Positions 1 to 12,099 of a DNA stretch of 64,000 nucleotides are shown here, one piece after another. A model generated the notes under the pieces. It searched no databases. It was not told the DNA's origin and saw nothing but the letters and a program-made list of their open reading frames with translations. The stretch spans positions 682,001 through 746,000 of the forward strand of contig JADANN010000328.1 in NCBI GenBank assembly GCA_018806985.1, read 5' to 3'. The position numbers and the translations under genes are program-made. Numbering within the stretch: position 1 is the first letter of the stretch; every line of letters starts with the position of its first letter. Origin of the DNA: Angiostrongylus vasorum (taxonomy: Eukaryota; Nematoda; Chromadorea; Rhabditida; Metastrongylidae).

Positions 1-849
1 AAGTACCGGACAGAAATCCGTACACCAGCTAACATACCTCAACTGTTGGGCTGATCAAACCCTGATGAGACACACACATTATAAACTGACTACTAGAAGA
101 AAAAAAAAGCAGGAAGTAGGAAAACCTTATACTTTAAATACCTTAGAAAGTGCAGGATTCGTCGAATTGCGGTCGTTGGCAGGTTTAGTATATCAAGCAC
201 GTCACTACTCATCATCCTATAAGCAAGAACAGTCTTAGACACAAAAAATGCATCGAAGATGTCCTAGAAAACTGCTAAACGTTTGTTTCCACCTTCTAAC
301 TTAAGACTACTGGTTTCTAACATATTAACTTCACCACCTTGATATGGCCATCCGCTTAATGCATATAGTTTCTAACACATAGGTTACCTCATCCTGAACT
401 ATTAAAGTCATTGACGGTAAAGCAAAGCATCAACATTTTTAATGGGTCTAAATACAAAACAATACACAGACAAGGATAAAAGTCAATACAGAATTACTCA
501 TGACGACCGTCACTACAGACGGTTCACCTTCACACAAAGCGACCGCCCTAGTTTTAGCGCAGCAGTCGCTTAGGACGACCTCTAAGCACGTTAGCTATAC
601 AAAACGTTAGCTTCCTGCCGATTTGAATATGTACCTGTCAGCGAACTAGTTTTTTGGATAGTACTAGAACCTCCGAAATAAGATATGTTTTTCTGGATGT
701 TTGGTTTGAAAAGTAAAGTAAGAAAAGTTCGACCGTTTTTACTTAACTACGAGACCTGAGAGATTTACCCTTCACGGACTTACCGTAGAGGTTTTGCTCC
801 ATTGCTAGGATGTATGTTAAATAAGCGTTTTCTGAGCGAAATTAATGAA
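1..849. other. Intergenic stretch, nothing recognised
   Basis: No open frame with protein-like composition, no RNA gene and no repeat family seen elsewhere in the window was recognised here. The sequence is moderately AT-rich and unremarkable. Confidence 0.5.
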
Positions 850-911
850 AAACGTCTTGTGTGCGCTAAACCTAAACGCTTACCTGGCAGTTTAGCGCAC
901 ACAAGACGTTT
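850..911. repeat. Perfect 22 bp inverted repeat (hairpin)
   Basis: The arms at 850-871 and 890-911 are exact reverse complements, separated by an 18-base loop. The arm begins AAACGTCTTGTG and contains GCGCTAAAC. No flanking gene explains it. It could be the core of a small palindromic transposable element or a transcribed hairpin. Confidence 0.8.
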
Positions 912-1279
912 GTTTTTGTTGATGCTTTTGCCTAGACAATGACTTGCGCTGGCCTACCGATTTATCGGATCAGTGCTTTCTCCGCCCAGACTAATACGGT
1001 ATCAATCTCCCTACCCTTAGAGATATCCGGCGTGGTTTGCACGTGGGATCGAACTAAAGGCTTGTATTGCGGAACACGTCTAACCGCCGCATTCTGCACG
1101 ACCTAGGAGTCCCATAGAACAAATGTTCTGAACCAGAGATGTGAAACTCGTTAACATTCTTAGTACTCGTGCAGATACAAATGATCTTAATCAATAAGTG
1201 TCGAAAAGTCATAAAACTCTCTTTATAGTCTTATAAAATTTTAATCCACCAACTGAGAGCACGTCTTTTATTCAGAGCT

Positions 1280-1459
1280 ATGGTCAAAAAAATCAACGGC
1301 GGAAAGAAACGTGCAGGTACGTTGGCGCCGTATTTGTCCACAAATACGAAGTCATCCGATGTTACTACACCCTCCGATAGCGACGATGATTCTTTTCGAA
1401 TAAATCTTCCTCAAAAATATTATTGTGGGGGGATGTTCACATCTCACTTACACATCTAA
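1280..1459 (+). CDS. Small basic/acidic open frame, possible first exon
   Basis: An ATG at 1,280 opens a 59-residue frame ending in TAA at 1,457. It begins MVKKINGGKKRAG, so the N-terminus is strongly basic, and is followed by a Ser/Thr/Asp-rich stretch with the acidic run SDSDDDSF. This composition is more protein-like than most frames nearby. A GTGGGG after KYYC could be a splice donor, which would make this a first exon. No family was recognised and no downstream exon was found, so it may be spurious. Confidence 0.25.
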   Translation: MVKKINGGKKRAGTLAPYLSTNTKSSDVTTPSDSDDDSFRINLPQKYYCGGMFTSHLHI

Positions 1460-1511
1460 TGTTGACGGAAAATTATTAAATAAAAAAGCAGGGATAAAAG
1501 TATAAAAAGCA

Positions 1512-1790
1512 TAGGATTCTTGGCGTTGATCAATCCCTGAGGGACGTGCCATGCATTCGATTTCATTAAGCATCGTTGAAGGTGACTGAATGCAAAGGTG
1601 GCCATTATAATGACTCGCGGTGGACTACTGCTGTATCGAGCCAGTGCTGCTATCTTCCCGGACAAGTCTAGTACCAATCTGTCAACCCTGGAGAACTGGA
1701 AGGCTTGGTGAGCTTGTGGCGTGTGAATCGATCCCACGAGTATTGCAGGGCGCCTCCAACCGCTGCTCTACACGTGCCCCTGGGACGTAG
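1512..1790 (-). mobile_element. SINE1 copy (tRNA-derived SINE)
   Basis: Read on the minus strand this matches the SINE1 copy at 30,056-30,335 through the tRNA-like head, the CACCAAGCCTTCC segment, the GACTTGTC segment and the GATTGATCAACGCC tail. It is fairly diverged, and box A is damaged. Confidence 0.75.
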
Positions 1791-2329
1791 GGATAATTGT
1801 AGTAATTTCCTCGTTTATGAACTCGCAATGGAATAAAACATGCGTCAACACTCTGCAATCTCCATAGTTATAAGGCTTCTGTGAGATCTAATACATCTAC
1901 TTGCATAATTACCAAATATTTACATAAAGTTTGTTTGGATAAAGAATGCGGCTTCGTCAATAGACGTACTGGAAACGGCTGTGAACTGTTCGTGTATTTG
2001 ACAACCCAGTTTCAAAAGTGAACAGTGTCGTCGCCTTCATATTTTCGCACTGACAGCATCTCAGTTCAAGTAGCTACTGAAGACCGTTTTTAAACAGCGG
2101 AAGAAGGAAGGAAGCACGTCTTATAGTCGTGTTATTTTATCAAAAACATGGCTAGATATAGCCAATGGAAGAGCAATCTATAGTGCAAATAGGATTCTCC
2201 CCTTTGTTACCCACTGGCTTTAACCGTTGATAGGGGTACAAGCAAACCCAGCCGTGAGGCGTTTCCCCGCTGTTAGCACCAGATCAACGGGAAACCGTTC
2301 GGGAAACAATTCCCAATCAATACCTCCTT

Positions 2330-2520
2330 GATTTCATAATTTAAATTTAACAATCGTAATGGACTGGTGACTGCTGATGGCGGCGTTAGATAGTAAACTG
2401 GCTGAGAGAAAGGCAAAGCAAGGGCTTTAATGGTGCCTTACGTAACACGTGACACCCCGGAACCACGGTTCGATCTGACCCAGTATCCATGTTTTGCAAA
2501 TATCTCAGCCTGATTTGTAA
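2330..2520 (+). repeat. Diverged copy of palindromic short element (family 3)
   Basis: It shares the GCTGATGGC...GAGAGAAAGGCAAAGCAAGG segment and the terminal TTTTGCAAATATCTCAGC segment with the copies at 18,640-18,925 and 34,585-34,930. The central GC-rich palindrome has decayed to CCCGGAACCACGG. Confidence 0.5.
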
Positions 2521-2944
2521 ATTGTTGAGATGACACGAGGTATGTGCGAAAACATTTATTCGGCGAGCTTAAGACACATATCAGAATTTCATCTATGATA
2601 CATTGTTGACAAAGTTGTGAGCAGTCGAGCCACGTCGAACTTTAGTCGAGCCACTTTTGCGATTGCGAGGATTTGAGGACGTTCGAATTCACCTTACGTT
2701 TAGGATGTTATGAGCAATATGGCAATCGGACTTCTTGTTTATCAAGGTCTAACAGACCATATGAACATACAGTCCAGACTTTGAAAATTACCCAATCAAC
2801 GGCTAAATTATTGTAGTCTTCATATATCAAAATGTATAATGCCATACTTTTTAACTTCAGCCACAATACTACAGTATACCGACATTAATTTAAGCCCGGT
2901 TGGAGTAATCAATGTACTTTCTTGCATTGATAAGCTAACACGAA

Positions 2945-3245
2945 GTTGTTAGCAAGGGCTTATTCGGCTAGCGTTTCGACGTCTTCGTCTTCTTGAGCGT
3001 CGATGACCCAAGTCGATAGTCCACGAACATGCGTTATCGCTATATGGTGTTTTCGCCGTTTTTTTTCTTTTTTTTTCTCGAAGAAAGTCGAATTTTCTTT
3101 AGTGAAGCATCGCTCGAATGAAAACGGTTGCGACATCGCGACGACAAACGACTGTGGACTACCCACTGGGGTCATCAGCTCCCACGAAGACGAAGACGTC
3201 GTCACGTTAGCCGTATATAATTTTGGTAACAACATTGTGTTAGCT
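2945..3245. repeat. Inverted pair of hammerhead-like repeats
   Basis: Two related segments face away from a T-rich centre at 3,056-3,078: one on the minus strand (about 2,945-3,055) and one on the plus strand (about 3,130-3,245). Each contains GAAGACGAAGACGTCG followed by CGYTAGCC. In the minus copy this sits next to CAAGA and GAAAC, so it resembles a hammerhead ribozyme core with a GACG/CGTC helix II. Core bases are mutated in both copies, which are therefore probably inactive. Related single copies lie at 23,410-23,530 and 24,595-24,720. Confidence 0.55.
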
Positions 3246-3857
3246 TAGCAGTGAAAGAAAGCACATTGTAATCTCAACTTTCGAAAGATATCAAATAATA
3301 AGATAGAAAGATAGAAAGATTTATTTCAATGCTTTAACATGAGTTTACAGAGGATAGAAAAAAAAATTGTAGGAAATAAAATGAACAAAGATCCATTAAC
3401 GAGGCTGCACGAGTAGTGATATCACATTCACAAAAAAACATATTCCCAAAGTATTGCAGTATTACAAGAATAAACGTAAACCTACAAGAACAAATAACTC
3501 CAAGCCCCTTTCTTAATCTCTTTTGTACTCTACAACACTAAATTATGAGACACGATATTATACCACAAATATACGCCGGTGCGTTTGTTCACGCAAATAA
3601 ACATCCGTATAAAGAATATGATGAAAACGAGTAGAACATGAAGCATGGAAGCCATGAAAACTGTGAAAAAAAGCAGAACCCGTTGGTTCGAAGATATTTA
3701 GTCGCCCGGCTTACAGCATCCTCATGCAGTCCTAGTATGAAACAACGAAAAAAAGTGTTTAATCAAAGTGGAACTTTATAGAGTAACTTCACGGAAACGA
3801 AAGAAAAACTGATGTGACATCAGGAAAAATGCACCACACCTTTCCTTAGTGTAACTG

Positions 3858-4545
3858 CTACTGAGTTCCAGGTTCAATACTAGCAGGACGAGGATTTTCA
3901 TCGGTGGGGAACAGCAGAGTACCAGCTGCTGGTACGCCGCCGATGTTGTCCTGTGCGGACACGGGACGACGAGATAGAGACGAAGAACGACTGCGAATCT
4001 TTACGCAGCTCACACCATGTGTTTGTTCGCTCTTAATTCTAGAACCTGAAGATTGACGCAAAAAAAAAAAGCTGAGCAGAATAAAATCAGTACTACATAT
4101 GGAGACAAAGGAATCCACCCCATTGATGTTCTCATGGACGTAGTTGCAACTCGTTTAGGGACTGATAACTGCTCTACCATAGCCCGGAGTTCACTTCTTG
4201 ATAGCCTCCGGGCAGAAGAAGGCTCAGCCTCCACAGAGGGAGCAGTCTTAAATGTAAACAGTCATAGCAAGTACCTTAAACACTTCATGACCTTCAAATC
4301 TCTGTTCCAAAAACCATGAGCATAACCTGAACACATGGCAGTAATTACTGCAAAAAGAATTCAGATCTTTTGAAGCACGCATGACTAAGTTCTAGACAGC
4401 TTAGGAAGTTGGGAAAGCCTGTGGGTTAAAAAGCGTTCTCAAGAACACCAATCATATACGACTCATATGGTTTGAAAATTGTGTTCGCTTTAAATGCCGT
4501 TAGCATATTAAGGACGCCATCATCATCTGCCTCAGAATCACTCAT
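3858..4545 (-). CDS. Possible small three-exon gene, unknown product
   Basis: Three protein-like segments lie in order on the minus strand. The first starts at an ATG at 4,545 (MSDSEADDDGVLNML, acidic). The second follows TTTAAG near 4,240 (SARRLSRSELRAMVEQ, then RTSMGWIPLSPY before a GTAGTA donor). The third follows a CTTCAG acceptor at 4,048 and reads RIKSEQTHG..., then a Ser/Arg-rich stretch (SRSSSLSRRPVS), ending at TGA 3,858. The first junction is in phase. The second is out of phase with the donor I can see, so the model is incomplete or the gene is broken. The low-complexity basic tail suggests a nuclear or disordered protein. No family was recognised. Confidence 0.35.
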
Positions 4546-5479
4546 AGTTTGTGAACTACAACGATCACGCAGGCTTTAAATCTAAGTTCGCTCTTCAAAT
4601 CTTCTAACCAACAATGCCAATTTCACAAACTGTAGGCACATCTTTACTCTTCGCTTTGTGGGTATTACATGCTTTAGTACCTACCACAATCACATCCGGT
4701 CATTACCACGATTTTCTTGAACACTAGGTTATGAATAAAGCGTAAAGGATATAAACAGTTCGTCGGTGATCAATCCCTTAGTGATGGACTCTCACTTCCA
4801 CTTCATTGACAAGCCCTAGATTCAATGAACAAAAATATAACGCATCCGATACGGAAACAAAGGCCGATTTTAAATTCAAGCGAGCATGTCTCAATTTACA
4901 CAGGACTTCATCGGCCGGGATAAAAACCATTGTAATCTACAGACCCATTCATGTAAGGTACATGTTATTTTCTTCCACTTGAAGTGCGGGTTTTCTGGAA
5001 CCCAAGACATGTTTCTTCCACTGTTTGAGTCAAAGCTTGTTTTTTAAACACCAATGAAATTGAACAACCGGGATTTCGTCAAGCAAAACATGATTTCCTT
5101 CCCAATACGTCGTTTGTTTTTGCAGGCCCTACGCTCTTTCAATTTTTCGCAAATGCGAATTCTAAACACATTTGGAATTAAGGCAATATAGCATTACATT
5201 TTAGATGCGATTAAGGCCACACAGGATTGTATCTTCCACAAATCTGTGCAGATCCCAATAGGAAACCTTTAGTCGCACCACCAGGTTTATTAGACTAGGT
5301 ATCATCTATGAAACAAACCATGAAACTGGAGGGTTTGGAGAACATCTCCATCGAGCAGCTTTCGGCTCCACTAATAGCGAAAATTAACAAACTAATGAAA
5401 GAAGTTAAGTGCTCTCACAAAAAGTGGAGACAGTACAGTCTTATTTTATTTATCCAATTATTTTTGTTGCGCGATCCCC

Positions 5480-5690
5480 GCGCAAAAGGCTCACCAAGCC
5501 TTCCACCCCTCCGGGGTCGGCAAATTGGTACCAGACTTGTCTCTGAGGATTCTAGCACTGGTTCGATACATCGGTAGGCCACCGCTAGTCATTGTAGAGG
5601 CTAGGTATGCATTAAATCACCTCAAACGATCCTTAGTGAAGACAAATCCCCCAGGAAATGACCAACGCCGAAAGCTTTTTTATCCTTTTA
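5480..5690 (+). mobile_element. SINE1 copy, 5'-truncated
   Basis: It contains the CACCAAGCCTTCC, GGTCGGCAAATTGGTACCAG, GACTTGTC and GTAGGCCACCGC segments of SINE1 and ends with the AGCTTTTTTATCC tail. The tRNA-like head is missing or reduced to the CGATCCCCGCGC remnant. Confidence 0.8.
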
Positions 5691-5754
5691 GCATTAACGT
5701 ACGGATTAAAATTATTCCATTTCATCCATTTAAGAGTATTTTTCAATAAATCGT

Positions 5755-6124
5755 TTATCTCTCGTATCTCGAATCGTAAATCTGCGAAGCGCTTTTGGCA
5801 TCGTTCGCGTAGTGTTTGATGTTTGCGCGCTGAACAGTAGAACGCGCAATGTCTAATGGACGGCCAAGTGTACGAGTCGCACTAGACGACCTAGTTTTGG
5901 ATTGGTGGGTGTTGGAAGCGACAGCAGTAGCAGAAGATACCCGAGCAACACCAGAAGCTTGAGGTTTCAAGGTGCCGTTTATTGGGCCATGAATCTGACG
6001 ATTCCTTGATACACCTGGAATTTATTCCACTCAACTGCGATCATCTCATCTACAAGGCAGTTGTGGGATTAATTCATACAATGAAATGAGGTATACATAT
6101 ATGTATATATATATATATATATAC

Positions 6125-6169
<45 letters not shown>

Positions 6170-6341
6170 AAGCCGAAATTGTACTAGACTTACTAGTCCT
6201 AGCAAGATCGTCTGACTGTAGCTCCTTTGTCTCATTTTTCAGTGCTGACGGGAAACAGCGGCGCACAGGTCCCATACTAGGGTCTCGATTACGCAGTTCT
6301 TGACGAAACTCACGTTCAGTGGGGACAACGTCGTTTTTCAA
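5755..6341 (-). CDS. Possible two-exon gene with basic Ser-rich tail
   Basis: On the minus strand a segment at about 6,341-6,170 encodes VPTEREFRQELRNRDPSMGP and continues to SKSSTISAL. It is followed by a GTACAT donor and then an AT microsatellite. After a TTCCAG acceptor near 6,022 a second segment (SRNRQIHGPINGTLKPQ, then Ser/Ala/Thr/Arg-rich sequence) runs to the stop at 5,755. Composition is protein-like and the intron would hold the TA repeat. The splice phases I can derive do not agree cleanly. No family was recognised; it could be a pseudogene. Confidence 0.3.
6096..6165. repeat. TA dinucleotide microsatellite
   Basis: About 70 bases of near-pure TA repeat, interrupted by TACATATATATAC. 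It accounts for the Tyr-Ile runs in minus-strand translations. Confidence 0.95.
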
Positions 6342-6635
6342 AAATGAATCTAAATGGATAACCTTGTGCTTCTGTCAAAACAAGTCTCATGCTAACATCA
6401 CCCTCTACAACAAACACACTTGTATTGCTTAGCATTCATTCACCTCCCTCTGATCCAAATCGTGCTGAAGACCTGGATACGCCCTTGCAAGGTTAAGTCA
6501 GGACTCCAGGGAGGACCAAGTTGCACGACCAGCAATATGCCAGCCTCAGTATCCCACACACTGGATGCTCCCGTCTATGACGTCAGGCGGTGAGAAGACG
6601 AGAGGCCAGAAAATTTCGGGTTTCGCAGGACGTCA

Positions 6636-7337
6636 TTGGAACCGGATCTGACGAACACACGCACGACACGCCATGGAGAATGTCTCTTACTATGCACGTA
6701 TAGTGCCAGAACACTCTCCACAGACGCCGATCTTCACGCCCTTCTTGTAGCCGCAGATCGCAATAAATTTCATGTGATCGCATTACAAGAAACAAAAATC
6801 GAGGACACCGACGTAAGCCAACTAAACAACGGGACCTTTGTGATCCGTGGAGAAAAGGTCCCATCACGAAATGTCTGCGGCGTAGGATTTGTCGTTCACC
6901 CGTCCATTGTCCATCTCGTCGATTTATACGAGATCCTTTCCCCTTCCATAGCCGTCCTCCGTCTTCAGCTGTCGCATCACAAGAAGAACACTATCATCAA
7001 CTGCTACTCACCGACCGACGCAGCTAATGAGCACAAATTAAATGCGTTCTACTATCAGTTGGAGGAATTCATCTGCAATGATAAAGCATATCATAAATTT
7101 GTTGTCGGAGACCTCAACGCCAGAGTAGGAAAGGCCAACGAGAGCGAATACAGGATCGGAAATTTTGGATTAGGAGAAAGAAATGAGAATGCGAACCGTC
7201 TCGCAGGACTCCTGTCCGCAGCACGCCTCTTCCATGGAAGCTCGTTTTTCCAGAAGAAAGAAAGCCGCCGATGGACATGGGAGTCTCCTAACGGCATGAA
7301 TCATGCGGAGATCGATCATCCTTCCCAAGAACGGTGA
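6636..7337 (+). pseudogene. RTE apurinic/apyrimidinic-like endonuclease domain
   Basis: The 233-residue frame carries the endonuclease fold of RTE LINEs, which nicks target DNA to prime reverse transcription. Visible motifs are LQETKI (residues 50-55, catalytic Glu), [10 protein letters not shown] (156-165, Asp/Asn), RWTWESPNG (212-220) and the terminal IDH (226-228, catalytic His). All these core residues are present. The frame then runs out of homology because of the deletion that removes the linker and the first part of RT, so the domain is complete but the polyprotein is not. The ATG used is only the first Met of the open frame. Confidence 0.8.
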
Positions 7338-8506
7338 CCGAAGGGAACTTCGTAACTATCGTCCGATATGCTTGTTAAGTGTGGTCTACGAGCTCTTCAC
7401 GAAGATTATGCTTTTGCGCATATCAACGACTTTGGATGGGGCGCAATCAGTGCAACAAACAGGATACTGACAAGGATTTTGCTGTATGAACCACAACCTA
7501 CGAAAATACAGCTTCTCCATCGACCTCTTAGCATACCCATAGCAAAAGGGGTTCGGCAGGGCGACACAATCGCCAAAGCTGTTCAGTACCGCACTGCAAT
7601 GATAATGAAGTCACTCGATTGGGATGAGAAAGGCATACGTGTTGATGGAATATTCCTACCAAACCTTCGTTTCGCCGACGACATTGTCATCTTCTCAAGT
7701 AGTACTAGCGAGGCAAAGATGATGATCAACGAGGTCAACGAAGCGGTAGAAAAAATCGAACTACGCATAAATCGGAAGAAGACCCAGTTCATGAAAAACC
7801 CATGATAAGAAAACGAAAAAGTTGAATTGGATGGCTCTCTCATTGCAGAGACCACCTCGTACGTATACCTTGGGCGATCAATGAACGTGGAAAACAATAT
7901 GAAGGAGGAAATAGATGGAAGAAGGAGAGCAGCTTGGGCCACATTCGGGCCTCTCAAAGAAGCCACCGACCAACTGAAGGACCCGAAAATCCGCGCTCAT
8001 CTCTTCGATTCTACCGTCCTCCCAGCGCTCTGTTATGCTGCGTAGACATGGGTTGATACTTTAACTACGTCAAGAATGCTTCGCACTACTCACAGAGTGC
8101 TTGAGCGATGTCTTCTGAAATATAACCGGCACTCTCAATATCTAGCTGGAATGCGAAGCTCTGACCTTCGAAATCTGTCACATCTTCGAGATCCAGGAGA
8201 ATATACATCGATAACGAAACATAGATGGGCCGTTCACATAATGAGAAGAACAGACGACTGATGGACGAAAAGAACAGTAGAATGGACTCCAAGAGAATGC
8301 AAACGTCCCTAGGACGACCACCTACACGTTGGGCGGACGTGTTCGTAAACAAAGTTAATCAGCTGTACCCGCAGCTGCAGTTGTTTTACAGATCACGGTA
8401 TGAGACTCGCACGTGCTACCATGCTCGAACAAGACTACCACCATGGACTACGATTGCGAGAGAAAGGTACGAATGGCATATGTGCTGGGGTCCGCACAGC
8501 TCGTGA
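7338..8506 (+). pseudogene. RTE reverse transcriptase and C-terminal region, frameshifted
   Basis: Three overlapping open segments (7,368-7,805, 7,827-8,045 and 8,076-8,506) together cover the RT palm and the C-terminal domain. The first has GVRQGD and the catalytic RFADDIVIFSS motif. The second has TTSYVYLGRSMN and the DSTVLPALCYA motif. The third has HRWAVHIMRR and LGRPPTRWADVF, typical of RTE C-termini in strongylid nematodes. A stop interrupts the expected Tyr-Ala-Ala-Glu-Thr-Trp motif at 8,043, and frameshifts separate the segments. It is not functional. Confidence 0.85.
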
Positions 8507-9214
8507 AGGCGGACTGTCGAAGTATTCAAGTAAGTAAGCATTCAATCACGAACACAGAGATATCTCTAGATGACGAACTGTGACGTAAACCAAAAGTTTG
8601 CCTATGGTGAAGATTCTTAACGTTTTTGCAACCGCTACCAATTTCGCGTGATAAGCCCACCGGTCAAGTGTTATATGAGCGCGATCAGAGTGCGCATTGA
8701 AAAGAAGATGTACATTCAGTGATTTCTGACAAAACGCTACTTTATCAAGGTCGTCGTTTTATTTACTGCTCTCTTGTCTCACATTTTTCCGTGTCTCACT
8801 AACATTTACGTATCCGCTGTGTTTTTCTATGTATGGTTCCAAGTTCTTGAATCATACAAAATCCTAGTAATCTTAACCTGTTTGTACGTTCTTGGATTTT
8901 ACCAATACCTAATCACCGTCTTATTAACTTTCTGCATGGTTCCGTGCGAAATTTAAGTGTGTTTCTGCGCCCATTACTACGTCCACTGCGAACTACAAAT
9001 TTCGTGCTCGCCACACATATTCCTGGATGGTCATATATCTCTAGTTATAATTTAGCCTGACATAATTCCACAAGAGCTGAAACTAAACTTTGATCTTTGA
9101 CGTTCTCAGTTTAATTTCTGTTCTTATCCAATCAACCCTCGCCAGGGATTCCAATGAATCTCGTCAAGGTTATTAGCCTGACATAGTTTAGCATGTGCAC
9201 GTGAAGCGCAGTGT

Positions 9215-9465
9215 TCGAAAACGCCCTTCAATACATATGGGATTGATCTTCGCACCCCAGGCTCACTAAGCCGCCATCTATCCGAGGTCGGAAATTAGTA
9301 CTAGACTTCTCTTGGAGGACAGCAGCACTGACTCATACATCGTTAGGTCACCGCGAGTCGTTGTAAAGGCCAGAGATGCATGCAGTCACCTCCAACGATG
9401 CTTAATGAAGTCGAATGCAGGGCGCATCCCTCATGGATTGATCAACACCGAGAGCTTCATCCTTT
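9215..9465 (+). mobile_element. SINE1 copy
   Basis: It matches SINE1 from the ACACATATGGGATTGATC box-B region to the CATGGATTGATCAACACCGAGAGC tail. The 5' head is degraded. Confidence 0.8.
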
Positions 9466-11010
9466 TCTTTTCTTCGCCCCTTTCACGTTTCTTTTTGCCT
9501 CCACCAAATCCACTCTATCGTCTAAAAGCCACTTCTCGCGAGTGTAACGCATTGAGAGTACCTGCTCACGTCTTGGCCCCAGTATAAAATCTGTGCTCTG
9601 CAACCTATCCACTCACAACGATGAGTATGGCAAAAATCTCTATACGATGAAACAAACAAGGAAGCGTGCGTACTGAGGGCGAGATGTATCAACGTACATG
9701 TCGAATTCAATGCACATGGTCCCATTAGTAGTAAGTTATAAACGATTTCGCCACTACCATCAAGGGATACCTAATACTGAAGTTACGCCAGGATTTTATA
9801 TCTGCTCGACAAAGAACTAGTCATAAAACAGGGTAGCACTTCTTGTGACACAGAGTGCACATCACTGGATGGTCTATGAGGTCGGACGGTCCGGAAATAC
9901 CGAGCGGTGATCAGATCTTAATTTGTTGCAACAGGTTGTGCTAATTAATAGTAATCGTGTACCATAACAGTACCTAATAACCATGCAGACACGTTTTTTT
10001 CCTGGCACAACAAATCACATTTCCTCCATGCTACCGATTTCCATTTAGAACACCGGTATCCAAACTCGACAGCTGTTCTCTCACGGATTTGGTTGTACGT
10101 CAGTTTAGTGTGCACACAATTGTGACGCATCTCTGACTGATTTCAAAGAACACTTGTCATCTAGCGTTGTACTGATCTTTCTTTATGATGAAAAATATTC
10201 ACTGTCACTGAAGACCGAAACAAGCAAGATGCATGAGTGCAAAACTAACGTTACCACCAACTGGACCAAAGGTTGTTTAAATTTGACCCCACATATATTC
10301 TCCATGCAAGGTTGTGACTCGAGCATTATCATACGCCATTATCCTATTCTTAAGCTCATTTTGTGCGATGCCAATTACTTTAAACGAAATTTCCACATTT
10401 TTCCTGTATAGACTACACATGTACGTTTTCTACAGCCATGGACGCCTAACGGAAGTAAAATTGTTTCCCGTCCCAGTTATCCAGTCATGAAAGTTCAAAT
10501 ACCGATACGAAACAGTTCTGCACAAGTTTGTCGACCAGGAACCCTCTAATTAAGAACCACAGCCGAATGCATCCTAATGGCAGGGGAAGAACACTGTAAT
10601 CAATTCCGCTATTCACCGAACAAACACAAAGCGACATCATTTCTCTCAGGTTCATGTCATCATCTTTTCTATAAGTACCACTGATGCTGCTACAAAGCTT
10701 CAAGAGCTAAGAGAAGAGACGAAATATATTAGAGTGTAAACAAAAAAAAAAACAAGCTAACAATAAAAACACTAGTGACGAGGCAGAACTGTTTGAAATA
10801 CGTAGCCCTAAAACCATGAAAAACACATTTTCTTCTTATAGGACTTACATAGAAGACGAACGGTGGTACGATCTTCAAAAAGTCATCTACTCTACCAGCG
10901 CATCTAATTGACTGTAGTTCCTCCACAGCTATACTATACATTGTATTCGTCAGCTAACATACAATGCTCGGAGCTCCATCTACGTACGTTAGGTGCTCAC
11001 TAAGTAAAAC
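9466..11010. other. Non-coding stretch, nothing firm
   Basis: No exon with a recognisable protein family and no known repeat of this window was seen. The open frames present have random-looking composition. Confidence 0.4.
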
Positions 11011-11014
11011 CAGT

Positions 11015-11455
11015 TTAACAGCCATCCAGTCGCACATCGCATTCAAAGCTTTCACAAATATCATCTCTGTGATTCATATAATAAACATCTAAGGCGTAAT
11101 AAAAATCGACCGGTATATGAAAAGATAAGACAGCACTAGAGTGGATATCAATAACATACGTCCTGAATGGACACCACGTATAAAATGTTTCTACCAATAG
11201 CGTTAACCAGCAACTAAACACAATCGCTCTAAATTTGTAGATGTCATCATGGAAAATACGGAAAAGGAACCCATATGGGAGACACCCGTAAGTGCGAGAA
11301 AATTTGAAGTGTTGAGGACAGCAGACGTAGTGAGAATGAGATGGTAAAATACACAGGTGAACAGTTACTGCGACTAATGATATCGAAACTCCAAATACTC
11401 CCAATATGATGCTGAGATATTCGCAAAACATGGACCCCGGGCCAGATCGAACCAC
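11015..11455 (-). other. Long open frame of doubtful reality
   Basis: A 146-residue minus-strand frame is rich in aromatic and hydrophobic residues (EYLSIILGVFGVSISLVAVT near the N-terminus). It could suggest one or two membrane segments. Its start lies inside a diverged copy of the family 3 short element (about 11,395-11,510), no family was recognised, and no splice context supports it. It may well be a chance frame. Confidence 0.15.
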
Positions 11456-11510
11456 GATTTACCCTTTCAGGGGGCTCGTGTATTACACATTTCATCACCG
11501 AGGTCATTGC
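11395..11510 (-). repeat. Family 3 short element fragment
   Basis: Read on the minus strand, GGTTCGATCTG and CCATGTTTTGCGAATATCTC match the copy at 2,455-2,510. Confidence 0.5.
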
Positions 11511-12099
11511 CTTGCCTTTCTCTCAGCTAGTTTTCTACCTAACGCTGCCATCATCATCGCCATCATTTAAATGCTTCATTCGAGCAGCGTCATTCAACTT
11601 TAACAATTACCTCCTCTGATTTCAGTTTGTTCGTTGCGTCTAATCCGCACAGGACCTGAGTGCTGCGCTTTTTTCGCCGCAGCGCCACCGCTGACATTGC
11701 TACATGGGGTTCGGTCTCGCGCTTGACGGTCAGTGCTAAGCCTCATCTTCCTGAAGCCACTTCGCAGATCCTGAATTTACAGCATTTTAGTTAAAGAATG
11801 GAAAGTTAAAGTTATTTATTTGCTGATACCTTGTTAAGATCACCTCAATGCTTTTCGTCAGGGCCCTTTGTTTTACAACGGGTCTAAACAACAATGAATA
11901 ATAAAACAGTGATAACGAATGATAATCATAAACTGCAAGACACCAATATTTATAGAATTCTAACGTCATATGCAGCTCCTTGTACCGCGAACGAGTGATT
12001 ACACCACTTGTTTCGTTCTTCTGGGATGTGAAAGGACCAACAACACGTACTGCATTGAAAAAAATGGAAATATGCCATTAAAAAAAAGTGTACCATGAA

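Larger units (their letters stand above)
6440..8540 (+). mobile_element. RTE-type non-LTR retrotransposon, internally deleted
   Basis: The element has, in order, a 5' untranslated segment (about 6,440-6,635), an AP-endonuclease frame, reverse transcriptase fragments and the RTE C-terminal region. It ends in a 3' tail of GTAAGTA type at 8,530. The endonuclease is fused directly to the RT region: the codons for Ile-Asp-His of the endonuclease end near 7,319 and the next bases already encode the LRNYRPICLLS segment of RT. Several hundred codons are therefore missing. Frameshifts follow further on, so it is a dead copy. Confidence 0.85.

Noticed and set aside
6069..6341. Minus-strand frame with a long Tyr-Ile run
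   Set aside because: The Tyr-Ile part is translation of a TA microsatellite; only the portion before it was kept as a possible exon.
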